A DNA stretch of 64,000 nucleotides from Synoicihabitans lomoniglobus. GTDB lineage: Bacteria > Verrucomicrobiota > Verrucomicrobiia > Opitutales > Opitutaceae. The stretch is taken from positions 1,979,501-2,043,500 of the forward strand of contig NZ_CP119075.1 of the NCBI RefSeq assembly GCF_029023725.1, written 5' to 3'. The position numbers and the translations under genes are program-made. The notes beneath the pieces were generated by a model. The model saw only the letters and a list, made by a program, of their open reading frames with translations. It did not search any database and had not been told where the DNA came from. Positions 27,672-37,692 of this stretch are shown here, in pieces; the first letter of the stretch is position 1; each line of letters starts with the position of its first letter.

Positions 27672-29218
27672 GACGCAGCGACTCCCGGCATTTTGGCGGA
27701 ATCCACCGCCCGAAAATAGAGATAACGTTCCACAATTTCACCGGCCAACCAGGCGATGGCCCCGAGCGCGATCAGCGCAACCTCGTTTGTCACCCAATAG
27801 GTGACAAGCAGCGCGAGTGCGCTGATGCCGAGAAGGTTACGAAGGCGGAAGGCGGGGCGCAGCACGGTGCGCAGGAGTTTCCCGGAGGGGGTGTCCGCGC
27901 GTTGTTGGTTCGACTCGAATACGAGTTTTGCGGCGAGTGCGATGGCGGCGACCAGCGGGGCCACGGGTAACAAGGCGCCGACCAAAATGGTGCCGCCCAT
28001 GCGCGTGAAGGTGGCGGGAGCGCGCCAAAACTGTCGCGGCGTATCGATGTAGATCATGGCCGAGCAGAATAGCGCGATCGCGCCGGTTACGGCCGCGGCA
28101 ATAGGCAACCCATCGAGAACAAGCAGACCGATGGTCGTGGGCAGAGGACTCAGCAATTGCGGCCAACGAGGCAGGATGATCGCGGCTCCCAAGAGCGGGA
28201 ACCAACCGCCCATGATGACGGCCTCACGACTGAGCCAGGAACGACGAAGCCCAAGAAAAATGCGCCAAGCTCGCAGCGGTCGACCGAGGTGCGCGCCGGC
28301 GGCGGCGAGTCCCACAGTCGATAACGCCAAGGCGGTGTAGGCGAGGATCGGATCAAAGCGCAGGGTAAACGAAGCCGCCAGGCTGAGGCCGTATCCCGCC
28401 TGGGTGAGCGAAAGCAGCAGGACCAGTGGCCAATGGGCGTGCTGGGCCTTGGGGGCGGCGAGATCGGCCGCATGCAGGTTTGCCGGCAATGCCCGTTTCG
28501 AAACGTAACGCGTGGTGGGTTGAGTGGTCGCGGGATCGGGCGCTCCGGGCAGAAATGCACTCGTGTCGGTGGTCGGACGGGAGCCGCTTAAGTCGATGGA
28601 AACTTTTACGATCGAGATGGCTTGCGTGGGGCAGGCTTGCACACAGGCCGGAGCTTCGCCCTCGGCGAGCCGACCCTGGCACATGTCGCATTTGCGCACG
28701 ATGCCGAGGCGCTCGGAAAACTTGGGCACATCATAGGGACATTTCAGGATGCAGTAGCTGCAGCCAATGCACTGGTCGTCGAGATGACGGACGATACCAG
28801 TGATCGGATCTTTTTCGTAGGCGAGCACGGGGCAGCCGTTGAGGCAGCCCGGATCAGCGCAATGATGACAGGCAGAGGTGACGGTTTGTTGAAACGGCAG
28901 CGCTTCCGATCCGCCGACGAGATGACCAATGTCCCGCCAGGTTTCTTCTTCGTCGAGACCGTTCAGCGAGTGGCAACCGGCCACGCACGCCTTGCAGCCC
29001 GAGCACGCATCGAGGTCGACTTCGAACGCGTATTGCTCTCCGGGGCCCGGCTGCGACAGCGGAATGAGATCGCGATAAACCGGCTCCAGGGCGGGCGTTT
29101 CGATCGTATCATTGTCGTGTTGAAACGAGAATCGCGCGACCGGCGTCTGCAGCGTTTGCTGCTCGGCCAACAACTCGTCGACGAGCGAGAGCATGGGGTT
29201 TTTGCGCGGGGCGATCAT
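27668..29218 (-). CDS. fused DmsB-like ferredoxin and DmsC-like membrane anchor
   Basis: 516 residues. Residues about 70-215 are a four-cluster ferredoxin: [37 protein letters not shown] and C-D-M-C, then C-V-Q-A-C-P. Residues about 255-505 form roughly eight membrane helices with the DmsC-type L-G-R-P-L-R-A-W-R. In DMSO reductase these are separate B and C subunits passing electrons from quinol. Here they are one chain, translated just before nasA with a 4-nt overlap. A quinol-dependent, cytoplasm-facing nitrate reductase is inferred. Confidence 0.9.
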   Translation of the reverse strand: MIAPRKNPMLSLVDELLAEQQTLQTPVARFSFQHDNDTIETPALEPVYRDLIPLSQPGPGEQYAFEVDLDACSGCKACVAGCHSLNGLDEEETWRDIGHLVGGSEALPFQQTVTSACHHCADPGCLNGCPVLAYEKDPITGIVRHLDDQCIGCSYCILKCPYDVPKFSERLGIVRKCDMCQGRLAEGEAPACVQACPTQAISIVKVSIDLSGSRPTTDTSAFLPGAPDPATTQPTTRYVSKRALPANLHAADLAAPKAQHAHWPLVLLLSLTQAGYGLSLAASFTLRFDPILAYTALALSTVGLAAAGAHLGRPLRAWRIFLGLRRSWLSREAVIMGGWFPLLGAAIILPRWPQLLSPLPTTIGLLVLDGLPIAAAVTGAIALFCSAMIYIDTPRQFWRAPATFTRMGGTILVGALLPVAPLVAAIALAAKLVFESNQQRADTPSGKLLRTVLRPAFRLRNLLGISALALLVTYWVTNEVALIALGAIAWLAGEIVERYLYFRAVDSAKMPGVAAS

Positions 29219-29221
29219 CGC

Positions 29222-30919
29222 TCAATACACGTCGCGGGCGTAGCGTTTGTCGGCTTTGAGCGCCTTAATGAAATCGGCGGCCTCATCGGCCGTTTTGCCG
29301 CCGTGTTCGATCACGATGTCGTGCAGCGCCGTATCGACATCCTTGGCCATGCGTTTGGCGTCGCCGCACACGTAGAAGTGGCCGCCGACGCTGAGCCAGG
29401 ACCACAGTTCCGCGCCGGCTTCGCGCATGCGATCCTGCACGTAGACCTTTTTCTCCTGATCGCGGGAGAACGCGGTATCGACCCGATTGAGCAGACCCGA
29501 CTTCTGCCAGGCGCCGATTTGATCCTCGTAGAGATAGTCAGTCGCGGCGTGTTGGTCGCCAAAGAAGAGCCAGTTTTTGCCCGGAGCGGCGGTCGCTTCG
29601 CGCTCTTCCAAAAAGGCACGAAACGGGGCGATGCCGGTGCCTGGTCCCACCATGATCATGGGCAGCGACGGATCCGCCGGTGGCCGGAACGCTTTGTTGG
29701 CGTGCACAAAAACTCCGGCGGTGCCAGCCGTGAGTCCCCGCTCGCCGAGGAAGGTCGAACAGACGCCCTTGCGGGCCCGGCCACCGACTTCGTAGCGGAC
29801 CGCACCCACCGTCAGGTGGACTTGGTTTTCGTGGGCTTTCGGGCTCGATGAGATCGAGTAAAGACGGGGCTGCAGTTTCTTTAAATTGGCGATGATCTCT
29901 GTGAGCGCCGGCAGCGGCTTGGGCGCGGCCTCCAGCACATCGAGCACGTCGAGAAGCGTGGCGGCGGGTTCGACCTTGAGCGTGGCAAGGAGTTTCGGCG
30001 CGGGTTTGCCGAGATCGAAATTGGCGGTCAAGGCACTGCGTAGCGGGAGTTCGCCGACCGGGGTGGCTACCGCTTCCTCACCATCGCAACCCAGCAGAGC
30101 GAGCACGGATCCGACGAGTTCCGGGTCGTTGGTGGGCACGACGGCCAGGGCGTCGCCGGCTTCGTAGTTGAGGCCTGAACCTTCGAGAGAAAACTCAACG
30201 TGATTGACCTCTTTGGCGGAGCCTTCCGCGTTGAGATTGTGCACGGCCAAAATCGGAGCGGGGAAGGGATTCTTCTTCCCGTAGGCGAGGGTTTCCGGGG
30301 GCGCTTCGGTGGATGGAGCCGTGGGGGTTGCAGCAACGCCGCCAGCACCGAGGGCGTTGAGGGAATCGTCGAGCCACTTGGCAAAGGCATCGTCGTAGTC
30401 GACGTCGCAGTCGACGCGGTCGAGCACCCGAGTCGCGCCGAGTTTAGCGAAAGCTTCGTCGAAGTCTTTGCCGCATTGGCAGAACAACTCGTAGTTGGTG
30501 TCGCCCAACGCGCAGATGCTGAAACGTAGCGCCGCCGGGAGCGCGGCGGCATCCGCGGCGCGCAGCGCGTCCCACAGATCCTTCGCGTTGTCGGGTGGCT
30601 CGCCGTCGCCGTAAGTGCTGGTGATGACGAGCACGTTTTCGGCTGTCGCCAATTCGGCCGGGCTTGCGGCGGCCATGTCCACAATCGTCGGCGCGAACCC
30701 ACGCTGGCTCGCGGCTTTGGCGGCTTGCTTGGCGAGGGACTCGGCGGTGCCGGTCTGGGAACCCCACAGGATGGTCAAGGGATGCAGGGGGGCGGCGACG
30801 GGGGCGGGGGCACCGGCGGGAGCGCGCGAAAACATGCCGGCAAAGAAGCCGTTGAGCCAGGCCCGTTGATCGGGCGAAAAGGGCGCGCTGTCGGGGACGA
30901 AAGGAACGGAGGTGCTCAT
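29222..30919 (-). CDS. cysJ: CysJ-type diflavin reductase, probable donor to the nitrite reductase
   Basis: 565 residues from the ATG that overlaps the nirA stop by 4 nt; a longer start at 30967 is less likely. Order: docking-like N-terminus (F-S-P-D-Q-R-A-W-L-N-G-F-F-A-G), flavodoxin domain (W-G-S-Q-T-G-T-A-E, about 55-195), FAD-binding region (R-L-Y-S-I-S-S-S near 365), then the NADPH domain (G-P-G-T-G-I-A-P-F-R) and terminal Y-A-R-D-V-Y. In sulfite reductase CysJ passes NADPH electrons to siroheme CysI. Coupling to nirA and lack of sulfate genes here suggest it serves nitrite reduction, though sulfite is possible. Confidence 0.87.
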   Translation of the reverse strand: MSTSVPFVPDSAPFSPDQRAWLNGFFAGMFSRAPAGAPAPVAAPLHPLTILWGSQTGTAESLAKQAAKAASQRGFAPTIVDMAAASPAELATAENVLVITSTYGDGEPPDNAKDLWDALRAADAAALPAALRFSICALGDTNYELFCQCGKDFDEAFAKLGATRVLDRVDCDVDYDDAFAKWLDDSLNALGAGGVAATPTAPSTEAPPETLAYGKKNPFPAPILAVHNLNAEGSAKEVNHVEFSLEGSGLNYEAGDALAVVPTNDPELVGSVLALLGCDGEEAVATPVGELPLRSALTANFDLGKPAPKLLATLKVEPAATLLDVLDVLEAAPKPLPALTEIIANLKKLQPRLYSISSSPKAHENQVHLTVGAVRYEVGGRARKGVCSTFLGERGLTAGTAGVFVHANKAFRPPADPSLPMIMVGPGTGIAPFRAFLEEREATAAPGKNWLFFGDQHAATDYLYEDQIGAWQKSGLLNRVDTAFSRDQEKKVYVQDRMREAGAELWSWLSVGGHFYVCGDAKRMAKDVDTALHDIVIEHGGKTADEAADFIKALKADKRYARDVY

Positions 30920-32709
30920 ACGGATATCATTTCCTGAAGTTCGCCGACCGAGTGGCGGCGGGTCCACGCGACGAACGTCTCGCCGGTGTCGTGTTTTTCC
31001 TGATACGTGTCGACGATCCGGTCCACCAGCGCCGGCAGTTCGTCGTGGCCGACGCCTTTGAAGATTTCGCGAGCAATGCCCTGTTCGTTGTCCATGCCGC
31101 CGCCGAGCACGATGTGGTATCCTTCGCGGCCGTCCTTGAGTTTGGTGGCGATGCCACCGATATCACCGCAGTAGTGCTGGGCACAGGAGTGAGCGCAACC
31201 GGTGAGGTGGATATTGAGCGGGAAGTCGGATTCCTTTTTACCGCGCAAGTGTTTGGCCACAGCGTTGGCATGCGCCTTGGTATCGGCGGCGGCGTATTTG
31301 CAGCCTTGGTTTCCGGTGCAGGCGATCACGCAGCCGGCCGTGGTGGATGGTTTGGTGGTGAGGCCGATGCGTTCGAGGCTGTGTTCGACGCTGGAAGTAA
31401 AGGCGTTGGGCACGTAGGGCAGCAGGAAGTTTTGCCACACCGTGAGGCGGATTTCGCCGCGGCCGAAGTTCTCGGCGAGATCAGCCACGCGACGGACCTG
31501 CCGGGTCGACAGCTGGCCGACGGGAACGACCGGACCGATGTAGTTCAGACCCTGCTCAGATTGGCGATACACGCCGACGTGGCCGTGCTTCACCACTTGA
31601 TGGCGAGGCGCGCATTTTTCGCGGGGCAGACGGACCAGATCGAACGCGAGTTTTTCCTGGGCAGCGGCGATAAATTTATCAAACCCCCAGCTATCGAGCA
31701 CGTATTTGAGGCGCGCTTTTTTGCGGTTCGTGCGATCACCGCTTTCGGCAAAAACCCGGATCATGGCAGCGGCCAAGGGCACGGCTTCGGAGGGCTTGAT
31801 GAGCAGACCGGTATCGCGGGCGAAATCCTTGTGGCCGGTGATGCCGCCGAGGCAGACGCGGAAGTAGACGCCGGGTTCGATGTCGGCGACACCTTCGCCC
31901 ACGCGGACGGCAAAAAAGCCAATGTCGTTGGTGTCGGCGGCGGCGGAGATGGTGCCGCCACCGTCGAAAGCGATGTTGAACTTGCGTGGCAAACCGTAGA
32001 GGTCGCGGTTGTTGAGGATGAAGTGATGCACCGCTCTCGCATACGGGCGCACGTCGAGGATCTCGTCGCGATCAAAGCCGGCGGTGGGGGTTGCCGTGAT
32101 GTTGCGGATGTTGTCCGCCCCGGAGCCCTTGGAGGTGAGCCCCAAGTCCTGCACCCGCGTGAGAACGTTGATGATGTCTTTGGGCTTAAACTCGCGGATT
32201 TGGAAGTTGGCTCGTGTCGTGATGTCGAGACGACCGTTGCCGAGATCATCGGCCAGGTCGGCCAGGCCCCGCAATTGGGTGGAGGTGACGATGCCCGCCG
32301 GAATGCGGAGGCGCAGCATGAAGCTGTCCTGGGCCGGGGCGACGTGAAAGAGACCGAAGAACTTGAAGCGAAAACAATCAGCGTCATCCGGAAAACGGTC
32401 GGCTTCGGCGTGTTCGACCATCTTTTCCCAGACATCCAAACCGTTTAGTTCGTGTTTCCATACCTCCGGTTTACAGAGATCGTCGATGGGAGTGCCGAAG
32501 ACGCTATCCTCCACCGGGGGGGCACCGAGGTTGACCCCGCCCGCCGCCGCATCACCGGTCAACTGGCCTTGAGCATCGATGCCGACGAACGGCAACTGTC
32601 CCGAGGCCACGGCACCAGCGAGGAAACCTTGCAGGTATTCCTTTTGCTCGGTGGAAAACTCACCAGAGACGGGGGGAAAGGGAGTTGAATTGCTCACGAT
32701 GTTATCCAA
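30916..32709 (-). CDS. nirA: siroheme nitrite reductase, NirA type
   Basis: 597 residues with two ferrodoxin-like siroheme repeats. The siroheme/4Fe-4S ligands are C-T-G-N-Q-G-C-K and, 40 residues later, T-G-C-A-H-S-C-A-Q-H-Y-C. The T-G-N-Q form is seen in assimilatory nitrite reductases. Other family blocks are L-R-I-P-A-G, R-A-N-F-Q-I-R, and R-L-T-V-W-Q-N. Unusually, residues about 18-33 (F-S-T-E-Q-K-E-Y-L-Q-G-F-L-A-G) resemble the N-terminus of the flavoprotein encoded next. The predicted reaction is six-electron nitrite to ammonium. It heads the nirA-cysJ-dmsBC-nasA operon. Confidence 0.88.
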   Translation of the reverse strand: MDNIVSNSTPFPPVSGEFSTEQKEYLQGFLAGAVASGQLPFVGIDAQGQLTGDAAAGGVNLGAPPVEDSVFGTPIDDLCKPEVWKHELNGLDVWEKMVEHAEADRFPDDADCFRFKFFGLFHVAPAQDSFMLRLRIPAGIVTSTQLRGLADLADDLGNGRLDITTRANFQIREFKPKDIINVLTRVQDLGLTSKGSGADNIRNITATPTAGFDRDEILDVRPYARAVHHFILNNRDLYGLPRKFNIAFDGGGTISAAADTNDIGFFAVRVGEGVADIEPGVYFRVCLGGITGHKDFARDTGLLIKPSEAVPLAAAMIRVFAESGDRTNRKKARLKYVLDSWGFDKFIAAAQEKLAFDLVRLPREKCAPRHQVVKHGHVGVYRQSEQGLNYIGPVVPVGQLSTRQVRRVADLAENFGRGEIRLTVWQNFLLPYVPNAFTSSVEHSLERIGLTTKPSTTAGCVIACTGNQGCKYAAADTKAHANAVAKHLRGKKESDFPLNIHLTGCAHSCAQHYCGDIGGIATKLKDGREGYHIVLGGGMDNEQGIAREIFKGVGHDELPALVDRIVDTYQEKHDTGETFVAWTRRHSVGELQEMISV

Positions 32710-32804
32710 GCACTGCCGGTGCCATGAAGGCGGAATGGTTAATTAGTATTGGGAATCGAATTGCTCGTAATCATGAGCGTGGTGACTGATCGGAGTCCGC
32801 GGAG

Positions 32805-32814
32805 CGGTGCCAAC
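32805..32814. promoter_or_regulatory. CGGTGCCAAC motif upstream of nirA
   Basis: The ten bases CGGTGCCAAC occur here, 96 bp upstream of nirA, and again at 39164-39173, 80 bp upstream of nrtA, in the same orientation relative to the genes. A shared regulator site is possible but rests on two copies only. Confidence 0.3.
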
Positions 32815-32841
32815 TGAACACGCGCCAGGGTTTCCTTGAGC

Positions 32842-32868
32842 ACAAAGGGAGCCGGATGACCGGCTCCC
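32842..32868 (-). terminator. intrinsic terminator after the porin gene
   Basis: GGGAGCCGG (32847-32855) and CCGGCTCCC (32860-32868) form a 9-bp stem with a 4-base loop. On the minus strand it is followed by TTTGT. It lies 16 bp beyond the porin stop and separates the transport genes from the nirA operon. Confidence 0.75.
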
Positions 32869-32884
32869 GACGAATGAACCGACG

Positions 32885-34075
32885 TCAGTAGGCAAAATTC
32901 AGCTCGATGCTGAAGCGGTCGGTGTCGCGGGCGTAGCCGTCGCTGCTGAATGAAGCAAACTTGGCCACCGCCGTGAACCGGGAGGCGAATTTATAGGCGG
33001 CAACCAAGTCAATCTCGGTGCCATAGTCGGCGCCGCCCACGTCGGAGGAAAAGTCGTGGTAGAACGCGGTCAGGTTAACTCCGCCGATTTTGCCGCCGAT
33101 GCTCACGTAGATGTCTTCCAAACCGGTGCCGGGAGTGCCGAGGAAAAGATCGGCGAAGCCATTAAATTTGTGGAGGGTGGCGAGGGGCGTCTTGAAGCCC
33201 TGGCCATTGTCGGCCCCGAGAACTTCATAGCCAATCTTGGCGGTGATGCCACCGAACTTCGCTCCCAGCTCACCCAGGTAGTAAGTGGCCGAATAGTTGG
33301 CGGGGCTGTTGCCGTAGTCGGACTGTGTGGCGAGCTCGAACCGGTAAAGCACGGTAAGCCCGTCGTCGATCTTGGCGGAGCCGTCGTAGCTGGCACCGTA
33401 GGTCGCGGTGGAATTGGCGGCCGCATTGTCGAAATCCAACAGGTAGGCATAACCCGCGAGCGTGCCGGAACCGAGGCCCTTGTAGCCCACGTTGAAAACG
33501 TGGCTGTCGGACTGCCAATCACGCACATCACTGAAGATGCGGTTGATGTGCCAGAGGTAGCCGTAGGTCACGGTCGTGTCGGCGGCGGGTTGGCCCACGA
33601 CGGTGAACGCATCGTAGGTTTGCTGATCCTGACGCCAGCCGACGTCGCCGATGAAGCGGGCTCCGTCGAGCACGAAACGCTGGCGTCCTAGTTTTCCAGA
33701 TACACTTTGCCCGGCATAACCAAGAAAGGACTGGTTGACCTCCGTGCCCTCGATATCGGCGATGACCGCCTGGCCGGCTCCTCCGGGGTTGAGACCGGCT
33801 TGGTTGTAGCTGTCGGAGTCGAGCGCATGGACGTCTTCTCCTTCGAGCATGAAATACCAGCCATTGAATTTACCGGAAGTGAATCCAAGGCGGTTGCGCA
33901 GGGTGACCGCTTTGGAATCGGCGACGCCGGGCTGGTCACCGTATTCAAAGCGGGCTCGGGAGGCGAGTGAGACCTTTCCTTCGGAAAAAACCTCGTCGAG
34001 AGTCGACGCGGCGGATGCGGTGATCGCGGCGGCGGTGAGGCCGCAGATCGAGGTGAGTAGACACAGTTTGGTCAT
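32885..34075 (-). CDS. outer-membrane porin-like protein
   Basis: 396 residues. A signal peptide covers about 1-23 (ending I-T-A-S-A-A). The rest alternates short amphipathic strands rich in Gly, Tyr, Asp and Ser, and ends with an aromatic residue (E-L-N-F-A-Y), as outer-membrane beta-barrels do. An N-terminal R-A-R-F-E-Y-G and L-R-N-R-L-G-F resemble alginate-export/OprD-like families. It is the last gene of the nitrate ABC cluster, 44 bp after an ATPase gene and just before a terminator, so nitrate uptake across the outer membrane is the likely job. Substrate is inferred from position only. Confidence 0.78.
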   Translation of the reverse strand: MTKLCLLTSICGLTAAAITASAASTLDEVFSEGKVSLASRARFEYGDQPGVADSKAVTLRNRLGFTSGKFNGWYFMLEGEDVHALDSDSYNQAGLNPGGAGQAVIADIEGTEVNQSFLGYAGQSVSGKLGRQRFVLDGARFIGDVGWRQDQQTYDAFTVVGQPAADTTVTYGYLWHINRIFSDVRDWQSDSHVFNVGYKGLGSGTLAGYAYLLDFDNAAANSTATYGASYDGSAKIDDGLTVLYRFELATQSDYGNSPANYSATYYLGELGAKFGGITAKIGYEVLGADNGQGFKTPLATLHKFNGFADLFLGTPGTGLEDIYVSIGGKIGGVNLTAFYHDFSSDVGGADYGTEIDLVAAYKFASRFTAVAKFASFSSDGYARDTDRFSIELNFAY

Positions 34076-34119
34076 GATAGGAGGGAGGGACGCAGGGTGC
34101 AGGTGTGGTGTAGGTCGCG

Positions 34120-35016
34120 TCAGAACAAGGCCGCGATGGAGTCGGTCATGCGCTGACGAAAGTTGCGGGGCGGCGATGCTTTGACCGCATCACCGGACGG
34201 GGCCGCAGGCGCGGCGGGTTTACTTTTTTTGGCGTGCTCACACTCGTCGAGAAAGCGGAGCAAGCGTTCGCGGTAAGCGAAAAATTTGTCATCGACCATC
34301 ATGTCCTCCCGGACGCGGGGACGGGGAAAATCGATTTCCATGAGCGAGCCGACCCGGGCCCCGGGGCCGTTGGTCATCATGCAAATCCGATCCGACATGT
34401 AGACGGCCTCATCGACATCGTGGGTGATCAACATGGTCGTGATTTGGTCGCGGCTCAATACGCCGAGGATCACGTCCTGCAGCTCCATGCGGGTGAGCGA
34501 ATCCAGACGACCAAACGGTTCGTCCAGGAGCAGGATCTTGGGTTTGAGTGCGATGGCGCGGGCGATGCCGACGCGCTGTTGCATGCCGCCCGACATTTCG
34601 CGCGGATACTTTTCCATGGCGGAGCCCAGTCCCACCGCCGACAGGGCGTAGGCGACGATGTCTTTTTTCTCCTGCTTGGAGGCATGCGGGTAGACCTCTT
34701 TCACTCCCAGCATCACGTTGCCAGAAGCCGTGAGCCAGGGGAGCAAGCACGGGGCTTGAAACACGACGGAACGATCGGGTGCGGGACCGGAGATCTCCCG
34801 CCCGTCGACCACGATGCCGCCGTCGCTGATGGGGTTGAGTCCGGCGATCATGGTGAGCACGGTGGACTTGCCGCAGCCGGAATGACCGATAACCGAGATG
34901 AACTCACCTTGGCGGACCTTGAGATCAAAGCCGTCGACGACTTTGATCTCGGCCCCGAACGGATTGGGGTAGGCTTTGACGAGATTGGAAATTTCCAGGT
35001 AGCGATCGTTTTTCAT
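34120..35016 (-). CDS. nitrate-type ABC transporter ATP-binding protein (second copy)
   Basis: 298 residues. Walker A is G-H-S-G-C-G-K-S-T, the signature M-S-G-G-M-Q-Q-R-V, Walker [10 protein letters not shown], and the switch histidine is in L-I-T-H-D-V-D-E-A. This is the NrtD/SsuB/TauB-type family. A C-terminal extension of about 45 residues ([11 protein letters not shown]) follows the ATPase. Its ATG overlaps the preceding ATPase gene by 4 nt. Two different ATPases for one permease suggest a heterodimer, as in cyanobacterial NrtC/NrtD, but neither has the NrtC substrate-binding fusion. Confidence 0.88.
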   Translation of the reverse strand: MKNDRYLEISNLVKAYPNPFGAEIKVVDGFDLKVRQGEFISVIGHSGCGKSTVLTMIAGLNPISDGGIVVDGREISGPAPDRSVVFQAPCLLPWLTASGNVMLGVKEVYPHASKQEKKDIVAYALSAVGLGSAMEKYPREMSGGMQQRVGIARAIALKPKILLLDEPFGRLDSLTRMELQDVILGVLSRDQITTMLITHDVDEAVYMSDRICMMTNGPGARVGSLMEIDFPRPRVREDMMVDDKFFAYRERLLRFLDECEHAKKSKPAAPAAPSGDAVKASPPRNFRQRMTDSIAALF

Positions 35017-35951
35017 GCGGCGTGAGAATTGTTTTTGTCCGCCGAATCGTGCACGGCGTTGGCATCGATGGTGGCCTGATGCTGCACCGCCCTCGGGGGC
35101 AGACGGCGACCGGTGGAGAAATCGGCGGGCAGGACTTTGGGCATCTCGAATTGTTGATCCACGCGCAGGGCTTTGGCTTCGCGATTCAGGCCCAGCAGAT
35201 AATTGGTGATCTCAGCCTTAAGCTGTTTGAACTTCGGGTCGTGATTGAGGGCCGTGCGGTCGCGGGGACGGTCGAGGGTGACATCGAAGGAAGTCGCGAG
35301 GGTGGCCTGGGGGCCCATGGTGAGTGGGATGACGCGATCGGCGAGCAAGAGAGCCTCATCGACGTCGTTGGTGATGAGCACAACCGTGCGTTTATCCTGC
35401 TCCCAAATGCGGGTGATTTCGTCCTGCAGATTGGCGCGGGTGAGCGCATCGAGGGCGGAAAGCGGCTCGTCGAGCAACAGCACTTCGGGCTGCATGGAAA
35501 GGGTGCGGGCGAGGGACACGCGTTGGCGCATGCCACCGGAAAGTTCGCTGGGTTTTTTCTCACGCGCCGGCGAGAGATTGACCTTGGCAATATAACGATC
35601 GACGTGCGCTTTCCGCTCGGCCTTGGACAGCGCGGGGAAGACGGACTTGACGGCCAAATCGATATTTTCCGCCACACTGAGCCAGGGCAGGAGCGAATAG
35701 TTCTGAAAGACGATGCCCCGCTCCGGGCCGGGCTCGGCGACCACCTTTCCGCCCATGCGAACTTCGCCCGTATCGGGAAACTGGAGACCGGCGAGCAGAT
35801 TGATCAATGTCGATTTACCCGACCCCGAGAAGCCGATAATGGCGACAAATTCGTTCTCCTCGACCGCCAGGTTCACCGCGGAGAGAACCTCCGTGCGGTT
35901 GTTCGTCGGTCCGTAACCGACGGAGACGTTCGTAAGTTCCAGAAAAGACAT
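35013..35951 (-). CDS. nitrate-type ABC transporter ATP-binding protein (first copy)
   Basis: 312 residues. Walker A is G-F-S-G-S-G-K-S-T, signature L-S-G-G-M-R-Q-R-V, Walker [10 protein letters not shown], but the usual switch His in L-I-T-H-D is replaced by Asn (L-I-T-N-D-V-D-E-A). The C-terminal 80 residues are extra to the core and include [10 protein letters not shown]. It begins 2 bp after the permease stop. The missing switch His suggests a degenerate ATP site paired with the intact second ATPase. Confidence 0.88.
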   Translation of the reverse strand: MSFLELTNVSVGYGPTNNRTEVLSAVNLAVEENEFVAIIGFSGSGKSTLINLLAGLQFPDTGEVRMGGKVVAEPGPERGIVFQNYSLLPWLSVAENIDLAVKSVFPALSKAERKAHVDRYIAKVNLSPAREKKPSELSGGMRQRVSLARTLSMQPEVLLLDEPLSALDALTRANLQDEITRIWEQDKRTVVLITNDVDEALLLADRVIPLTMGPQATLATSFDVTLDRPRDRTALNHDPKFKQLKAEITNYLLGLNREAKALRVDQQFEMPKVLPADFSTGRRLPPRAVQHQATIDANAVHDSADKNNSHAA

Positions 35952-35953
35952 GA

Positions 35954-37561
35954 TCAGATTGCGGTCGTGCCGCCGTCGAAGGCCACGAGGCGTTGGAGGA
36001 TAATCATGATGCGGTCGAAAAGCAGGCCGATGAAGCCGACCACGAACACGACCACGAACATTTGGGCGAAGGTTTGCGACGAACCGTTGTTGAACATGTC
36101 CCAGACGAATTTGCCGATGCCTTCACTCGACGAAAGCAGCTCTCCGGCGATCAGCACCATCCATCCGACTCCGAGCGAGATGCGCAGGCCGGCGAACATC
36201 AGCGGAAGGGCCGAGGGAATCACAATCTTGAAGAGGCGGGCAAAGAAGCCGAGGCGCAGCACGCGGGCCACGTTGATGTGATCCTTGTCGATGGCGGCCA
36301 CGCCGAAGGCGGTGTTGACCAGGGTCGGCCACAGCGAACACATCGTGACGGTGAGGGCGGAAGCGATGAAGGCCGGATTCACATCCATGCCGGCGAGTCC
36401 CGGGATGTGATCGAGAAAGCGAAGGACCGCGGAATCGGAGGGGTCGGGAATGAATCCGCCGACAATGACGAAAATAATCGGAAGCCACACGATGGGCGAG
36501 ACCGGCTTGAACAGCGAAATGAGCGGTGTCATCGCGGCCATGAAGATACGGCTGAGCCCGCAGAGAATGCCGAAGGGAATGGCGATGACCGACGCCACGA
36601 TGAAACCAACCAATACACAGCGCACCGAGCGGTCGATTTGAGCCGGTAGCGTCCACGGTTTGGAGTAGGTGGAGGTTTCCAAGGTCGCGATAATCTCGTG
36701 CTGTTGTTGGATGGCGGCCGCCGCTTTCACTGCGGTCGCCGCATCCGGCGCGGTCGCGAGTTGAGTTTCGAGCTCGGCGAGCTTGGTGGTCGCTGCCGTG
36801 ACTTTGATTTCGCGGTTTTCCGTGGTGAGAAAGTCGCGGCGTTTACGAAGGAACTGCAGCTCCTCGGCCAGCGCGTTGCTCTCGGCGCGAGCGGCGATCA
36901 AGGGCGGGTATTTGGCGTTTTCAAGGGCGGAACGTTCATCGCGCAGGGTCTGAATCTCGGCGGTCTCCCGCGCGGTGGCGGCCTTGTCGGCATCCACGGC
37001 AGCGAGCAGTCGAAGACGATCCGCGTCGGTGCCATTGATCACCGAGGCGGCGAGGGTGGTGAGCTCGGCTTGGCGCGCTTTGGCGGTGTCCCGATATTCG
37101 AGGCGCTTGGCTCGGTAGGCGGCATTCAGCGCGGCGGTGGATGCGGTGAGATGCTCGCGGGCGGCGACTTCCGTATTCTTGAGATGATCAGCTGCTGCTG
37201 CCGCCAGAGGTTCAACCTCGGTGAGACGGGATTCGACCTCGGCCAGCGCCGCCTCGCGTTTGGCCCCGCTGAGAAGCAAATCCTCGCCTTTGATCGTTTC
37301 ACGCTGGTGAAAGGTCAGCACACCATCGGCGGCATCGAGCACCACGCCGGGTGTCGGCACTTCGCCCGACTTGGTGGTGTGGCGAGGTCCCGCGAAATCC
37401 CAGAACATGAGAAACAACAGAAAGGTGATCACGGGGATCACGATGAACTGCCCGATCTTCCTGAGTTGGGCTTGGGGTTCTTCGCCGTAGCAAAGGCGGA
37501 CGACGGGGTCGAACACCTGTAGGCCGGCGAGGTCGAGGCCCTTGAGGATCTTGTATTTCAT
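35954..37561 (-). CDS. nitrate ABC transporter permease with coiled-coil insertion
   Basis: 535 residues, roughly twice the usual 250-300. One membrane helix near 35-55 is followed by about 240 residues of Ala/Glu/Arg/Lys-rich helix (for example A-E-L-E-T-Q-L and R-T-A-like heptads) to about 300. The BPD-type permease domain then has five or six helices. The EAA-like loop reads [16 protein letters not shown]. The permease core matches NrtB/TauC. The insert is expected on the periplasmic side and may contact the binding protein or the cell envelope. It lies 131 bp downstream of nrtA, with a stem-loop between. Confidence 0.87.
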   Translation of the reverse strand: MKYKILKGLDLAGLQVFDPVVRLCYGEEPQAQLRKIGQFIVIPVITFLLFLMFWDFAGPRHTTKSGEVPTPGVVLDAADGVLTFHQRETIKGEDLLLSGAKREAALAEVESRLTEVEPLAAAAADHLKNTEVAAREHLTASTAALNAAYRAKRLEYRDTAKARQAELTTLAASVINGTDADRLRLLAAVDADKAATARETAEIQTLRDERSALENAKYPPLIAARAESNALAEELQFLRKRRDFLTTENREIKVTAATTKLAELETQLATAPDAATAVKAAAAIQQQHEIIATLETSTYSKPWTLPAQIDRSVRCVLVGFIVASVIAIPFGILCGLSRIFMAAMTPLISLFKPVSPIVWLPIIFVIVGGFIPDPSDSAVLRFLDHIPGLAGMDVNPAFIASALTVTMCSLWPTLVNTAFGVAAIDKDHINVARVLRLGFFARLFKIVIPSALPLMFAGLRISLGVGWMVLIAGELLSSSEGIGKFVWDMFNNGSSQTFAQMFVVVFVVGFIGLLFDRIMIILQRLVAFDGGTTAI

Positions 37562-37620
37562 AGGATGGCGTGCGTTCCGGAGTGAGCGGGAATGAGCGAG
37601 GGAGCGGGAAAAAGGAGGGA

Positions 37621-37651
37621 GGCGGACGCCGGTGGGAACGCGGCGTCCGCC
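37621..37651. promoter_or_regulatory. intra-operon stem-loop between nrtA and the permease
   Basis: GGCGGACGCCG (37621-37631) and CGGCGTCCGCC (37641-37651) form a perfect 11-bp stem with a 9-nt loop. On the minus strand a TTTTT run follows about 10 nt later. It could be a partial terminator or a 3' stabiliser giving more binding protein than permease. Confidence 0.55.
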
Positions 37652-37692
37652 GTAACGTTAACAACTACTACTGACTATGGCTTGGTGTGGTC

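Noticed and set aside
25866-27719. 617-residue plus-strand frame opposite nasA
   Set aside because: Arg/Gly/His-rich antisense frame; nasA motifs are on the other strand.
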